From Brachypterus glaber (Eukaryota; Arthropoda; Insecta; Coleoptera; Kateretidae), in the NCBI GenBank assembly GCA_958510825.1, contig OY294044.1:106368893-106432892 (forward strand): 64,000 nt of DNA. The letters are read 5' to 3'. The translations under genes were made by a program, and so were the position numbers. Numbering within the stretch: the first letter of the stretch is position 1; every line of letters starts with the position of its first letter. The notes beneath the pieces were generated by a model. The model searched no databases, was not told the origin of the DNA, and worked only from the letters and a program-made list of their open reading frames with translations. Shown one piece after another: positions 20,941-32,826 of this stretch.

Positions 20941-21694
20941 TATCACGGCGGACTTGGATTAACTTTAAAACAAAAGACCTTGCACCGATCGGACTTTTTC
21001 ATAAATCTTTTCTACGATGTCTGACGCGTATTTAATGTCAGTATAAAAATAATCGGTAGAGGGATTCGTGAGATAAATCAAATTTCATTTGTTTTATATT
21101 TTTTTCAGTGTATGTTTAAATTTTATTACGGATATCGAAAGAGTTTATTTTTTTAAGCAATTTTGTAGAATATCTAGTAGTTTTTATTTTCATTTGTTTC
21201 TAAATTATTTAAAATCAAAATTGACAAAGTTTTTAAGTCTGCCATTGTAATGTTGAGATATTTAAAATTTGTAAAATAATTTAAAATTAGATTAACGCCA
21301 TCTACACATTTCATATTAGGAAATTACCACAAAATGGCTCTAAGCGCTAAAACACAATATCTATAGAATAAAATGAAGTTGTCGTTGGTACTAAGTTAGA
21401 GCCATTTTGTAGAAATTTTCTAACATAAAATTTGTAGATGGCATTAGTCTAATTTTAAATTATTTTAATTTTTTTTTAAATATTTTAACAGGTTACAATG
21501 GCAGACTTAATTAAAAAAATAGTTTTATTAATTTTTATTTTAAATAATTTAGAAAAAAATGAAACTTGATTTATCTCACCGATTTTTTTTATACTGATAA
21601 TAAATACTCGTGAGTTATGGTAGAAAATACTTATAAACAAATCCGATCGATGCAAGGGCTTTTGTTTTAAAGTTGATCTAAGCCCGCCGTGATA
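20941..21694. mobile_element. Foldback element, 754 bp
   Basis: TATCACGGCGGACTTGGATT at 20941 is mirrored by GATCTAAGCCCGCCGTGATA ending at 21694. The arms remain complementary, with indels, through GATAAATCAAATTTCAT and GCCATCTAC to a centre near 21350. The mirrored GAGCCATTTTGTAGAAATTT/AAATTACCACAAAATGGCTC segment is near perfect. Noncoding. Confidence 0.7.
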
Positions 21695-22054
21695 TTGCAT
21701 AAATTGCATATGTACACATGCATTGTTTCGTAGTCGGTTTTTTTGACACATCGACTTGTTACATTTCTTAAATAATTAATTTTAATTGTTAAGTTTTAAC
21801 AGTGTACAACATTGCTGAATTGAATAAAAATTTGTATTATTGAATTTTTATTATATTTATACAATACCATTGATAAAACACCATGTAGGTTGTAATTATT
21901 ATTTAATAGACAACCGTAAAATCACATAATACGCATTGTTGGACAATGTAACAAATTGTTAAAAAATAACAAAAATTTATACAATACGTAAGGTATGTGT
22001 GTACAAAAGCGCCAGCTGGGAAATGTAACCCTGTTATTTTATATTCTAAATGTT

Positions 22055-22310
22055 GCATGTTTGTTTAACCTCGTACTATTCTACTTAATTAAGCATCCCC
22101 TAGTCCAGGACTTGTGTGGGCTAGTAGTAGAGGGAACCACCGGCTTATACTGACTTTCGAACCAGTTTCTAGGGAGTGTCCGTTTCACTTATCGCCTTCG
22201 CCAAATTTCAATTATTAATTAACTGAAAAAGGCAAATCGGCGCCAGTGAGAATCGAACTCACGATAGTAGACTTGCTATGCATACGCGCTAGCCACTACG
22301 CTATGCCTCC
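22055..22310 (-). mobile_element. tRNA-derived SINE, copy 1
   Basis: On the minus strand the head is tRNA-like: GGAGGCATAGCGTAGTGGCT contains an A-box, and GTGAGTTCGATTCTCACTGG is a B-box with T-arm. The body then contains GCCTTTTTCAGTTAATTAAT and CCTCTACTACTAGCCCACAC. The same body follows another tRNA-like head at 57799-58065. The acceptor stem pairs only partly, so it is a SINE and not a tRNA gene. Transcription would be by Pol III from the internal boxes. Confidence 0.8.
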
Positions 22311-23100
22311 CAAGATCACCCAAAAGGCAAAAAAGTTATGAAGGTTTAAAAAGTGTCCGGTTTTTTTTAGACCACCCTATAGAAAACGGGGTGGTGTTAT
22401 GCATCACTTGAAATGTATTATTTTTTACCCAACGGTGTGTTTACAGGGCGGTAGCTATGGGGGTATGAGGGGGAACGTCCTCCTCACCCATCTTGAAAAG
22501 ATCTTTATTTCATTGATCCAAAACAAAAGTCGTACTTGTAGGGATTTAAAATACAAAAGTTGCATATTTTACAAAAAAAGCTATTACAGTGATTCAAAAC
22601 ATAAGTTGTAATTTCACGAAAAGGTGAGGACATTTTTTTTTATTCATCAAAATTTTAAAATTGTTTAGGGGTAAAATTCTGTCACGGACAAAGCTTTTCT
22701 AGAGGTGAGAACCTTTTTTTTCTTTTTTTAGTCATCAAAATTTTGGTTAGAGGTAAAAACTATCTCACGAACAAAGTTTTGGAGGTGACTTTTTTTTATA
22801 TATTATTAGGTTTTTTCTTAAAAAAAAGTTTTATTTTTAGGCTAAAAAAAGTAAAGTAATTTTTTTCATTGTCTCCCCCCCACTCAATCTTCTTCGCTAC
22901 GGCCCTGTTTATTTATTACACGAATCATCACAAAAAGTAGTAGGCGTAAACTCAGTTACGACTCACCAACGTTGAAAATAAACACAGAAACATAGCCTTA
23001 CGGAATAATTTTGCCGAATTATGAGGAAATTTTTTATTAAGGTCACTAAATCGAAACATTTGACGACTAATTTGTTACACACAACAATATTGACTATACA
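22311..23100. other. Repeat remnants without a gene
   Basis: Contains AAAGTTGCATATTTTACAAA-type phrases like those near 10590, T-rich tracts and AGTAGTAGGCGTAAACTCAG (like 4600). A 70-codon ORF at 22399-22611 has no recognisable feature. Confidence 0.4.
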
Positions 23101-23112
23101 TATTAACTATAC

Positions 23113-23161
<49 letters not shown>
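23113..23161. repeat. (TA)n microsatellite
   Basis: About 24 TA dinucleotides, preceded by ATACATATG. Confidence 0.9.
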
Positions 23162-23165
<4 letters not shown>

Positions 23166-23696
23166 TTTTTCAAAGAAAAAACCGACATTCGGTTTTTATC
23201 TTTTAAGAATACGAGGTTTTTAATTTTTATTTATCGATAACTTTTTTTCCCACTTTACTCGTTTAAATGGAATCTCTAGTGGGGTATTGTACGACGTTTA
23301 CTTCACACCCCGAAAATAAAAAAATCGAAATATGTTATAGCAATGTTCTTCATACACAATTTTAAGCAAAATTGAAATTTTTTATGTGCATGGAATATCC
23401 CCCACGACCCCAAGAAAAACTCGAAACTACTGACCCTAACAAAAAAAAAAAATTTAATTAAAAAAAATCTAAAAATAAAAAAACTGAAAATTGAAAAAAA
23501 AATCTAAAAGTTGAAAAGAAAAGTCTAAAGATAGAAAAAAAATTGAAAAAAAAATTACAAATAAAAAAAATACATAAAAATATATCCCTCCGGGTAAAAT
23601 TGGGGTAAAATTGTTAAGCAAGGTTAGTAAATAGAAAAATAATTTTGGTTTTTAAATAATCCGTGCGGAGAACGGGGTTTGCGGCTAGTAACTGAT

Positions 23697-24800
23697 AAAT
23701 TATAAGTATACTGACAATTCGTTACCGTAGTAAATACTAAACGTTATTGCCTATATGGAACCACAGGCAATATTTTTTATTAATTACAAGTTGTTACAGT
23801 AAAACATAACGTTGCCCTAGTAGAAATTTAACGTTAGAATAACGTTTTTCAATGTTAGAAAACTGTATAAAAGTACGTTATACAATATGTGCAAATGTCC
23901 CGCTTTTTAACGTTAGAATCAAAAGTTAGTTACAAACGTTAATCTAACGTTAGATTTTTAAGTTAGAAATACGTTATAGTACGTTTAATTTCTAACTTTC
24001 GGAGGGGGCGTGGCCAACTAGGAAATTTCTACCTGCATCATAAAATGCCAGAGACAAATTTATTCATATACATAAATCTTAATATATTTTAGGAATCATA
24101 ATATTTTTAAACATAATTTCATTTCATTTATTTATAAAATAGCCATCTTTTTAGGTGGCCCTAAATATTTTTCGTGTAATATGCTGTTATACTTCGATAA
24201 TTTAGTTAGTTAATATTTATTTATACATTCTGAATCTTAAAATATTTGTTCAATTCTAGTACAGTGTTGCCAAACTTACTATAATTTTGACTTTTGGGGG
24301 ATATTTTTTAAAACTTATTATAGAAATAATAAATAATTATCAAACCTAGGCACATAGCTGTCTAAAATGAGTATTTTCTACTATAGCTTACGTATTAATA
24401 ATGGAAATTTAAAAAATATTTAAAGTTAGAATAAGGTTAGAAAAAGGTTAGAATTTAGTTAGCAAAACTAACGTTAGTTTTATGTATTTTATAACGTTTT
24501 TGTCAAACGTTATTTTTTAAGGTTAGATTTATTTATTTTATAACGTTTTTGTCAAACGTTAGTTTTTAAAATTAGATTTATATATTTTATAACGTTTTTG
24601 TATAATGTTTGAGACTAAACATAAAAATTTCACTAATCTAATGTTATGTTAAGTTAGATTTATGTACTTTTCTACCAGGGTGTTCTGTTATGTTTTACTG
24701 TAACAACTTGTAATTAATAACAAATGTTGCCTGGGGTTCCAAATAGGCAAAAATGTTTAGCATTTATTACGGTAACGAATCTCAGTGTATGCTTTTAAGT
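23697..24800. mobile_element. Outer MITE hosting the copy 2 ACCCT element
   Basis: GACAATTCGTTACCGTAGTA and TTACAGTAAAACATAAC on the left are mirrored by GTTATGTTTTACTGTAAC and TTATTACGGTAACGAATCTC on the right. The only thing separating the inner mirror edges is the ACCCT element at 23815-24681, so this MITE is the older host of that insertion. Confidence 0.75.
23815..24681 (+). mobile_element. ACCCT-GTAGAAA TIR element, copy 2 (uninterrupted)
   Basis: An 867-bp copy of the element at 1226-2824. It shows the empty site of PLE-B as one copy of AGATTTATATATTTTA. The AACGTTAG-rich ends and the central TAGGTGGCCCTAAATATTTT segment are shared with all copies. Confidence 0.8.
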
Positions 24801-24952
24801 ATATCTTTCATATAACTGAATTTATAAGCATTATTCTGCCTGCATACAAATAGAAATCTAAAAAACAAAAATAAATCGAACGCTTTATTAATTTGTCATT
24901 ATCAGTTTTATTTGACTTTCCCATACGTAGTACCTCACCTAAATAATAAATT

Positions 24953-25034
24953 ACACTTAAATTACAAATTAAATAAAAATTCATCTAATATATACACTTA
25001 AATTACAAATTAAATAAAAATTCATCTAATATAT
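24953..25034 (+). repeat. 41-bp exact tandem duplication
   Basis: ACACTTAAATTACAAATTAA begins two consecutive identical 41-bp units (24953-24993, 24994-25034). Confidence 0.85.
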
Positions 25035-25042
25035 ACCTACCT

Positions 25043-25119
25043 AGGGAACGTTCAAGTATTACGTAACGCTCCTAGGACGGTGGGGGTCATTTTGGAGTGT
25101 TACGCCCAAACGTTCCCCT
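25043..25119. mobile_element. Minimal AGGGAACGTTCAAGTATTAC MITE (77 bp)
   Basis: AGGGAACGTTCAAGTATTAC at the left and AAACGTTCCCCT at the right, with GCGTAAC/GTTACGC internal pairing. This is an internally deleted relative of 28665-28808. Confidence 0.6.
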
Positions 25120-25149
25120 ACATAATTATTGATTTCAGAAAAAAAGACA

Positions 25150-25290
25150 GACTAACATCTCTACTCTAATTTTCTCTACTCCCTAACATCCCTACTCCAT
25201 AACATCCCTACTCCACAACAACTCTACTCCGTAACATCTCTACTCCATAACATCTCTACTCCGTAACAACTCTACTCCACACTATAGACA
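25150..25290 (+). repeat. 17-bp minisatellite (CATAACATCTCTACTCC)n
   Basis: About eight tandem units varying at CATAACATC/CGTAACAAC/CACAACAAC and TCTCTACTCC/TCCCTACTCC. Confidence 0.85.
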
Positions 25291-26080
25291 CTCGATTAGC
25301 CACTTGTCTTAACTCAAAAGAATATTTGTCATGCTAAGTCACTGTCAAAAATTAATTCAGTTTATTAATTACTTACATATTAGTGCATGTTAAGAGTACC
25401 CGGTCATTGTTGCTTTTAGAATAATTCATTTATGATTGATTTTTACCAAAAACAATCCCAACCCAGATTTTGGCCAAATTTTAAGACTAAAGACTCTAAA
25501 AGCGTTCTTGAGTTATAGTAGGACCTTAAAAACCGCAATATATTAACTTGCACGAAAATAAAATCATTCAAAAACAGTTACCCCCACCCCATGGGCCCAG
25601 GGGCACCTCAAAAAACCCTATACCAACTTTTATGATGAAAATATTGTAAATATTAAATAAAAACTCAATAATACAAATTTTGTACTTTTTGCGTTTTTCC
25701 CCATGTATGTTTTTGTTTGCCCCCATGCTCCACCCCAATTTTTACGAGAAGCAATCCAAACCGAAGAACTTTTGGCCAAAGTAGAATTTTAAAGTGTTCT
25801 TGGTGGTTACAAGTTTTTTTTTTTGTTGAATGACTGCTCGGAATCAATTTTTATTACAAAAAACGTCATAAAACGCATAATCGATAATAATTCTGATGCG
25901 GTGATAAAAATAAATGTATTTTATTTATTCAAAGAACGTATAATTTGCAGAAGTCCTCAGGAATGTATAAATAAAATTGCAGTTGCGTTATTCTACATGA
26001 AGGTAATGAAAGTATAGATATAATTAGATAATAAAATATCATTATCATTATAGTCTATTCAACAGATAATAGTTATTTAT
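25291..26080. other. AT-rich region, no gene recognised
   Basis: A short C-rich patch occurs near 25580-25610. Two roughly 60-codon ORFs around 25665-26017 have no motif. Confidence 0.4.
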
Positions 26081-26362
26081 GGTACTAGTGGGTAAAGTAA
26101 GATATTGCCCATGAGAAAATTAACCTGCGAGGCGTCAGCCAAGCAGGTTAATTTAGGTTTTATCCAATAAATAGCTTAGGAATTCATATTTTCATTAAAA
26201 ATTTTAATGACATTTACAAGAAAATAATTTGACAAGTGACAGTTGAGTGGGTAAAATAAATAATTATCCCCTCAATAAAGTAAAAGCCACGCGGGGGTTA
26301 TTATTGAATTTATCTATTTAAAATAAAGCTGGTAATTGTCTTATTATCTGTATGTATTGGTT
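26081..26362 (+). mobile_element. GGGTAAAGTAAGATATTGCC MITE, copy 1
   Basis: Shares GGGTAAAGTAAGATATTGCC, a GTTAATTT hairpin around CGAGGCGTCAGCC, and AATGACATTTACAAGAAAAT with the inverted copy at 61242-61565. Noncoding. Confidence 0.7.
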
Positions 26363-26805
26363 AAAAATAATATAAGTTATTTTATTCTTTTTTACAAGAA
26401 AATTCTTGAAGGATAAAGGTAATTTAAGGGGTCTTTCTACTATTTATTAAAACAAAAGTCCTATTTCCCTATACTTAAGTTTAAATATAGGGAAATAGGC
26501 ATTGTATAGTATACTCCTTGCTGCAGCAAGTAGCTTTTTTCCTGGTAAAGTTTTAAGTTAAATTTCTAAGTGGCGCCGCCTAAAACTTTTTTGTTTTTAG
26601 TAAGCGCTCACGCACTTCATGTCTGGTGATTCTCTTCGAATAAAAAGTCCAAACCAAGATTTAAAACTCTCTGATTTCTTTCTTACTTTCTTTTTTTGTT
26701 GTTTTTTGTTTTTTGTATTTTTTTGTCAACTACTTCGCATGGCAATATTAGAAACACCGCTACAACACTACAGCAATCTCAAAAAATTACCTTTTCGCTT
26801 CTTTA

Positions 26806-27186
26806 TTGAGTAAAATACAATATGGGCCAAGAAAGTGCATGTTTGTGCCTACCTCATTACCTTCTTGCCCTGCACTAATCGATGCTACCCAGCTTGCGAT
26901 AGTCAGCACAATTTTACAAGGTTTTATAGTGGAAGAGCACGAAACACGAACTGCATTTTTATGCACGCCATTACCAACTGGATACAGATACATCATATAT
27001 ACTGCATCTTTTCGATATAACAGATATACTGGCAGTGCCATCTATGACACAGAGGACGAACTAACAAGTTTAAAAGGGGGTGGAAATATAAGAAATATGG
27101 CAATAATTTTCTCACGCAGTTCGCCGTCTTCATCCAATGAAGATGGCAGGTTAACGTTTAGCTTAAGTAATTTAGTTTTTAAGTGA
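26806..27186 (+). CDS. Unrecognised 126-codon ORF, possible exon
   Basis: A longish open frame for this AT-rich window. I recognise no family. The product would contain a central hydrophilic region (residues about 58-85 with several Tyr and Arg) and a Ser-rich stretch RSSPSSSNEDGR near residues 103-116. No signal peptide or membrane segment is obvious. The opposite strand is also open over 26787-27041, so coding is not established. There is no RT, transposase or zinc-finger motif. It is in a part of the window (26.4-28.4 kb) with fewer visible repeats, which is the only reason I list it. Confidence 0.25.
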   Translation: MSKIQYGPRKCMFVPTSLPSCPALIDATQLAIVSTILQGFIVEEHETRTAFLCTPLPTGYRYIIYTASFRYNRYTGSAIYDTEDELTSLKGGGNIRNMAIIFSRSSPSSSNEDGRLTFSLSNLVFK

Positions 27187-28105
27187 GTGTTTGTTGCGCT
27201 ATTGCTATGACAGTTCTTTTATCACAGAATATTGCGTCATATTAGTACATAATGCTAATAACATTTAATTTAAAGAAATCAACATAGTATAATATGCACA
27301 GAGTAAAAAAAACCTTAAATTGGTAACATAAACACTGAATAATATCGCAAAAAATGTTGATGAATTTAATTTGAAACGTACAACGTGGAAGATAGGTTTT
27401 TGTTTAAGTTTAAAGATAACAAGTTAGCGTTTGCGCAAAGATCATTTGGTTTGGTTTGAGAAGGGACAGTGAGAAGTTTTTTGCGAGTCAAGATAGAAAA
27501 ACAAACAATATAACCCAGAAATTTGGACTTCGGGGATGGGAATCCCTAGATTCCCGCTGTGACCCGAATTCCTAGATTACAGGAAAACTAAATAGGGTAC
27601 AAATACATATTTGTGGGTACAAATACATATTTGTACCGAGCTGGCCAAATTCTAAAAAGGAAAAGGCCACGATCATAGACAAGGAAAGACCTCCAAAGCC
27701 GTTGCGGAATACTGTGATAAATGTGCCTAGCGCATCTGAGATAAACTTGCACATGCGCACTACTATTATTGTTTTTGACGAGTATTTTTAACCTTAGTTT
27801 TGTGTGTCAAATAAAAATTGTAAAAAATTCAACAAAAAACAATAAATATCTACGAAGAAACGTCGATATAGTTTTTTAAAATTATTTTATAAGAATTTCT
27901 CGAGGTGTGTTTGAGTTTCGGGATTGTGTACACCTACTTTGAGTATACCAGGGATTGACCCTTTGCTCTTCATAAAGCAACAATACAGGTCATGTTTAAA
28001 CATATAAACAAATGCAGCAAAAACAATTAAAACACAGTAGAAGTATAAAAATGAACAGAAACAAACGACGATCTGACGGTACTGACAGTATAAACAAACT
28101 ACTAA
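27187..28105. other. Low-repeat region, no gene recognised
   Basis: A duplicated GTACAAATACATATTTGT (27597-27635) is the only structure seen. The open frames here are short and unmotivated. Confidence 0.4.
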
Positions 28106-28106
28106 T

Positions 28107-28214
28107 AATTCGTCACCCCAGTATTGATTTGCCATATCTCTATTTTCGGACATTTTAAGATTTTTACTGGGGGATTTTTGGAGATAAGACAAATGAATAC
28201 TGGGGTGACGAATT
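28107..28214. repeat. Hairpin repeat, about 35-bp arms
   Basis: AATTCGTCACCCCAGTATTG is mirrored by AATACTGGGGTGACGAATT, and CATATCTC pairs with GAGATAAG inward. Confidence 0.7.
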
Positions 28215-28664
28215 GTTTTACGACCGACAGCATTTCACAGCTGATAGAGATGCGTACTGCGCAAGGCCAGATATATTGCGTTACGTCATTTCGCTGCCCA
28301 GTTCTGTCACAAAATAATCTTGCGCAGGCTGGACTAATGGTTCTCTTTCCTTCTTTATGGCCACGATTCTTTGAAGAAGAATAAGAATTGTCTTACCCAC
28401 TTTATAATAAGCAGTAAAGAATATTTTAGGAAAAAGAAATGTTTTGTCTACAGCAGTTACGCTCTGTATGTTTTGACTGCATTAAGGGATTAGAACCCAC
28501 ATAATTAAACCAGTTGGCCTCCAGTTGGGATTTATTTCAAAACGAATTTAATATTCTTTTACAAAAAGTGCATGATATTTAAACTTAATTACTGACAATT
28601 AAGTTATTTTAAAAGCAGTTAATAGAACTAGTTTAATTTGTTTATAATATGTAAAAATGCAATA

Positions 28665-28808
28665 AGGGAACGTTCAAGTATTACGTAACGCAAATTTTAA
28701 TCATTTTGGACCCCCCTGTAACGCTATTTTCCTATACCATTAACATAGGCGTAACACTCCAAAATGACACCCCCCCTAAGAGCGTTACGTAATACTTGAA
28801 CGTTCCCT
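28665..28808. mobile_element. AGGGAACGTTCAAGTATTAC MITE (144 bp)
   Basis: A near-perfect palindrome: AGGGAACGTTCAAGTATTAC and GTAATACTTGAACGTTCCCT, then GTAACGC/GCGTTAC and ATTTTGGA/TCCAAAAT. It is the cleanest member of the family seen at 12887, 25043 and 59724. Confidence 0.85.
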
Positions 28809-29431
28809 TGTGAATTATTGTGAATATTTTCAAAACACATTCGACTATTGGATGTGCGAATATACTGCGTAGTTTATTTCATAAAACATAACTATATTCT
28901 ATATACAAACATATACTATACGAGTCTGTTGTAAAAATATTTACTGTGCGAATTTTAATTTACTCTCTTGCTTGATGAAACAGACCATAGTTCAACTTAA
29001 TTTTTATTCAAGCACACCGTGTCTTCTGTTTAATAAAAACTTTAAAAAATTCCCCGTGACTTAGGTTACCTATAGCGTCAAGGCAATTAATTTTTAATAT
29101 CGAAAAAGGAAAACAGTTGAAATAATGGGTGAAAGTTCTGAAAATATATTCAGAACTTTGAATGGTAATATTACAATTAAATGAGATACCATACTAATTA
29201 TAATTCAATAGCTGCATATATTATAACTAATAGCAGATATTTAGAATTTTTAATGACTCGGACAGGTGAAATTCTTTTGTCTATTTTTAATTTTGTATTT
29301 GTATTATTGCAGATTACGCTGTCTTGCTTTAATACAACAATGAGGCTGGGTTTATCAAAGTTCAGCTAAATTTAACTGACACATAATAACCATAGCAACT
29401 CCAACAAAATCCAGAATTTGCTCTTAACTGA
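28809..29431. other. AT-rich region, no gene recognised
   Basis: A 62-codon ORF at 29181-29369 lies here with no motif and no repeat relatives. Confidence 0.35.
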
Positions 29432-30482
29432 CCCAAGTAACATGTTAGATTTTACAGCTTAAATTGGCTGTACCTCGCATTTTAAACCAGCGCTTAGCTG
29501 TATTTCGGTAATTTGCTGTATTTAGGATTTTTTATTAAACTGTTTTTACATCCACTGTTATAGCTATAATCGACTTGGCGCAGCCAATAAACAGTACAAA
29601 ATATTTTTATATACTTTAAAAATATCTTACAGCAATCAAAAATAACAGAAATTTAATGCATTTTAAAACCGCTTAATGCTAGCATTATTGCCTAGTCACT
29701 CTTATTGTCAAAATGGTTATCCATCCGGCGGTAAATAACGTAACTAATTCATTACAGAAATCTGTAACCTAAAATAACATGAAATTTTCACACAGGAAGC
29801 GTGTCTTACTTACAGCCTATAAAGCCGGCTAATAGATGACCATGATGTAACAGCTTCGCCATTTTTTTTGCTTTCCTTAGTAAATAAAAAGATGAAAATC
29901 TACAAAAAAATTATAATTTATGAAAATTTTCGGACCGTGTATAAAGAAAAATAAATAAATAAAAAAAAAACTTTATTAACATCAATTTATTTTAACTAAT
30001 CTTCTCTATTTTTGAGGCGCGTGAAATATAACAAGTTTTCATCATCACTTTTCACAATATTATTTTATTCGCACTTAAATTATATGTCATAGAACTTGTA
30101 AAAGTCCACAATAAATAATACATTGTTATTTTATCTAACAAAGATATATCGTGAACAGACAACAGAGTAAAGCTTATAACAATATTATATTATTAAATTC
30201 CCTAAATTTGTAATAAAAAAATTAGATATATTTATCGTTTTATGTTAACCACAAGAAAATACAGAATATAGCTGTTATCTATCATTAGAATGTTTGTGAA
30301 GTCGATATTCCAGCTTAAGTAAAATCCTTATAGCAACCATATAATGACTCTCCTAAATAGGCCAAATGCTATCGCTAAAACCACTTCAAATCTCGTTTAC
30401 AGAAAGCTGTTACAGCCAAGCTAGCTTTGATTTGACAACGAATACGTAGTAAGACACTTTAAAGCTACTTGTGTTACTTGGG
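29432..30482. mobile_element. Possible TIR element CCCAAGTAACA...TGTTACTTGGG
   Basis: An 11-bp perfect inverted pair at about 1.05-kb separation. AGCTT/AAGCT and GATTTTACAGC/GCTACTT similarities extend inward only weakly. The interior is AT-rich and noncoding, with repeated ACAGCTTAAATTGGCTGTA-like motifs. No clear target duplication, so it may be coincidence or an old element. Confidence 0.4.
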
Positions 30483-31320
30483 GAGACTTTATCTGTTAGA
30501 TAAATTTTAACTCTACATTGATAAACCGAGCCTGATTTAAAGTTTAGAAAATATGTAGGGTTCCATTTAAAAATCAAAAGTTGGTGTCACTTCCGTTTAG
30601 ACCGGAAGTGATATTTTTTATAATGACCATGCCAAAATTATTTACGGTTCATACAAGCTCTGTAAATTTCAGAAAGTTATCTTTTATAGTTACGAGGATA
30701 ATTCGTAGGCAATACTTCTTGTATCACCCGGTAGTCGCAAAATAGAAAAATAAAATAAATACAAAAAAATAAAAACCTGCCTATGAACAATGCAAGATAA
30801 AGCGAAGTGTGTAAAAATGCTGTCGACAAATTAAGAGAGACACAGCCTGTACAGCTTAATAAAATAATGAAAGGTTATTTAATCTAGTGTCCCGTACTCC
30901 GCCTACCATGACTATTATGAAATCTTGTAACACAAATAATTAGGCTTTTGACATAAACAATTATGGGTGACATTGTCAAGGTAAAAATAACACCGTTATG
31001 ATTGTTGGTTTTATAATATTAAATCATGTTTTATTTGTTTAATAAATTTTTGATTTGTTGTCTGGAAAGAAATGGTTAAGTTATAGACAAATATATCTAA
31101 AAGGTTATCAACTTTAACTGTTAATTTTTTTAATTTTTACGCAATTTTTTTCAAAATAACCATATGAACTTGAATTTGATTTGAAAGCTAATTTGATACA
31201 AATTTTAATATTATCTCCCATATACTAATAAGTTTTCATGCTCATTTTAATTAAATTTAATAAAAATTTAGAAGCATGTTTTTTAACTTTTTCTTTGTAT
31301 ATTAATAGTAATTATATACC
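30483..31320. other. AT-rich region with repeat fragments
   Basis: TTTAAAAATCAAAAGTTGGTGTCACTTCCG... near 30568 recurs inverted around 51990-52035. The rest is unassigned. Confidence 0.4.
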
Positions 31321-31432
31321 AAGGTAGAGAAGAACTTTTTTATAGCCGAGCGTATTAAATCCCGAGCTGCGTAGCAGCAAGGGATTTAAGAGTGCGAGGC
31401 TATAATAGTCTTCTCTACCGTAGTTTATATAT
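31321..31432. repeat. Palindromic MITE with GAGCTGCGTAGCAGC-type centre
   Basis: AAGGTAGAGAAGAAC is mirrored by GTCTTCTCTACCGTAG. ATAGCCGAGCG and AAATCCC pair with GCGAGGCTAT and GGGATTT. A GCTGCGTAGCAGC hairpin forms the tip. Confidence 0.7.
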
Positions 31433-32327
31433 TAGTTTTTTCACTACTAGCACTATTTAACTATTTTTATTCAAATAATAAAATAAATTATGAACAGAAA
31501 TTATATTTCTTAAAATTTTCATAAAAATCAAGCAGCCTTGATCAGTGAGATTTGCTCAAATAAATACTTTGAACTGAAGTTTAAAAATTTAGTTTTTTTT
31601 TATTGTTTTTATAATATTTAGCTAATTATTGATTGTATTGGCAATAATTAATTATATTTAATAAATAAAAAGTTATTTAAGGCTTTTTTCTTGGGTTTAA
31701 TTACACAAAGAACTGAAACATCTAAAGTGACAAAAATCAATTGTTTATAAAATTTACTCCTACTAGCAGAGAAAAAATTATTATTGCTAAGGGTGAAGAA
31801 AATTGATTTCACAGTCTGAAAACATGATAAATAATGGTATGTTTTAAGCTAGTAGTGAAAAAAAGGATTTATTTAGATAGATGTATATTACCTTTTGCTC
31901 AAGCTTCTTATTGAATAAATCCGACACCTGCTCACTAAATAGAAGAGATAGTGGGGTTTTTGAGACCTCAAGTCAGGTTCCAGGGTTAAAATTTTTAAAA
32001 GCAAAAATTGTGTAACTTTGTCAAAATTCAGCAGAATTGTTGTTATCAAGTAAAACAATTTACTTGAATTAAAAATATCGTTTTCTTCAAGTGTACTAAA
32101 ATGTTCATATATAATAACTGAATACACTGGTTAGAAGTGATCTCTTTTTTTAGAGTAAAAAAATGAGTTCATTGTTGTACGCCGTAAAAAAAAGTTAGTA
32201 AAACCACCACTGGCGGCAGCACTCTTTGACTTTGATGACAGCCATACTTCAAACTTATTTATTTATTATGTAAACAGGTGGTTGACTCGAGATTCTGTAT
32301 AAAAACCTTGTGTGAAATTGATTAAAA
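31433..32327. other. AT-rich region with one dispersed repeat
   Basis: Around 32070-32130, TATATGAACATTTTAGTACA and CACTTGAAGAAAA recur in the opposite orientation at about 46600-46640. The associated ORFs therefore reflect the repeat. Confidence 0.4.
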
Positions 32328-32456
32328 ATGATTGAAGAAGAATATATGGTTTATACATCTACAAATCTCTCTGACATTGCTAACGCTACATTAGACAATT
32401 TAACATCGAAATCGCGAAAAGTGTACGATTTAGCCTACGAAAAAAAATTAAAATGA
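32328..32456 (+). pseudogene. Short ORF resembling a Crypton/tyrosine-recombinase N-terminus
   Basis: The 42 codons read MIEEEYMVYTSTNLSDIANA, then a tract ending TSKSRKVYDLAYEKKLK. The segment SKSRKVYDLAYEKKL resembles the first helix of the SAM-like N-terminal DNA-binding domain of phage-integrase/Crypton-type proteins (pattern P/S-K-S-x2-x-Y-x2-A-Y-x2-F). The following Phe and Trp positions are absent and a stop follows at once, so it could be a broken copy or an exon. No catalytic Arg-His-Arg-Tyr domain is found nearby. The resemblance rests on about 15 residues. Confidence 0.3.
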
Positions 32457-32615
32457 GCTAAGGAAGGTTTATTTCGAAAGGGTTTTATTGGCCTATTTTA
32501 ATAAAAAAAAACATACTTTATTACTGAATAAATTAAATTAAAAAATTAATATTTTAAAAAAATATATAGGATGTTTGAAAAAAAAATAGTACGTTTCACT
32601 CAGAGGAAAAGTGCT

Positions 32616-32692
32616 TTTTTTTACTCGTCTGTAGTTTTCGGACTCCGCTTCGCGTCGTCCGTAAATTCTACAGACTAGTAAAAAAAAGCTTC
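32616..32692. repeat. Hairpin repeat, inverted copy of 13498-13570
   Basis: GTCTGTAGTTTTCGGACTCC ... GTCCGTAAATTCTACAGAC, enclosing CGCTTCGCGTC. Confidence 0.6.
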
Positions 32693-32777
32693 ACTATCAA
32701 ATTATATTAGTGTCCTTTGATTATACAATTAATAAACAAATATCGGGACTAGGACTTTAAATAAAAACACTAACTTT

Positions 32778-32826
32778 TATGCACTAGCGACGTTTCGTCT
32801 TTAATCAAGACTTTATCAAGCTAAAA
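32778..32826 (-). ncRNA. Hammerhead-like motif, PLE-G2 left arm
   Basis: Minus-strand equivalent of 34340-34388: core UUGAUAA, extra A, stem II GUCUU/AAGAC, GAAA, ACGU and C. Stem I is AGC/GCU plus CUUUU/AAAAG across an internal loop. Confidence 0.4.

Noticed and set aside
22240..22310. Functional tRNA gene
   Set aside because: A- and B-boxes are present but the acceptor stem has mismatches and a SINE body follows.
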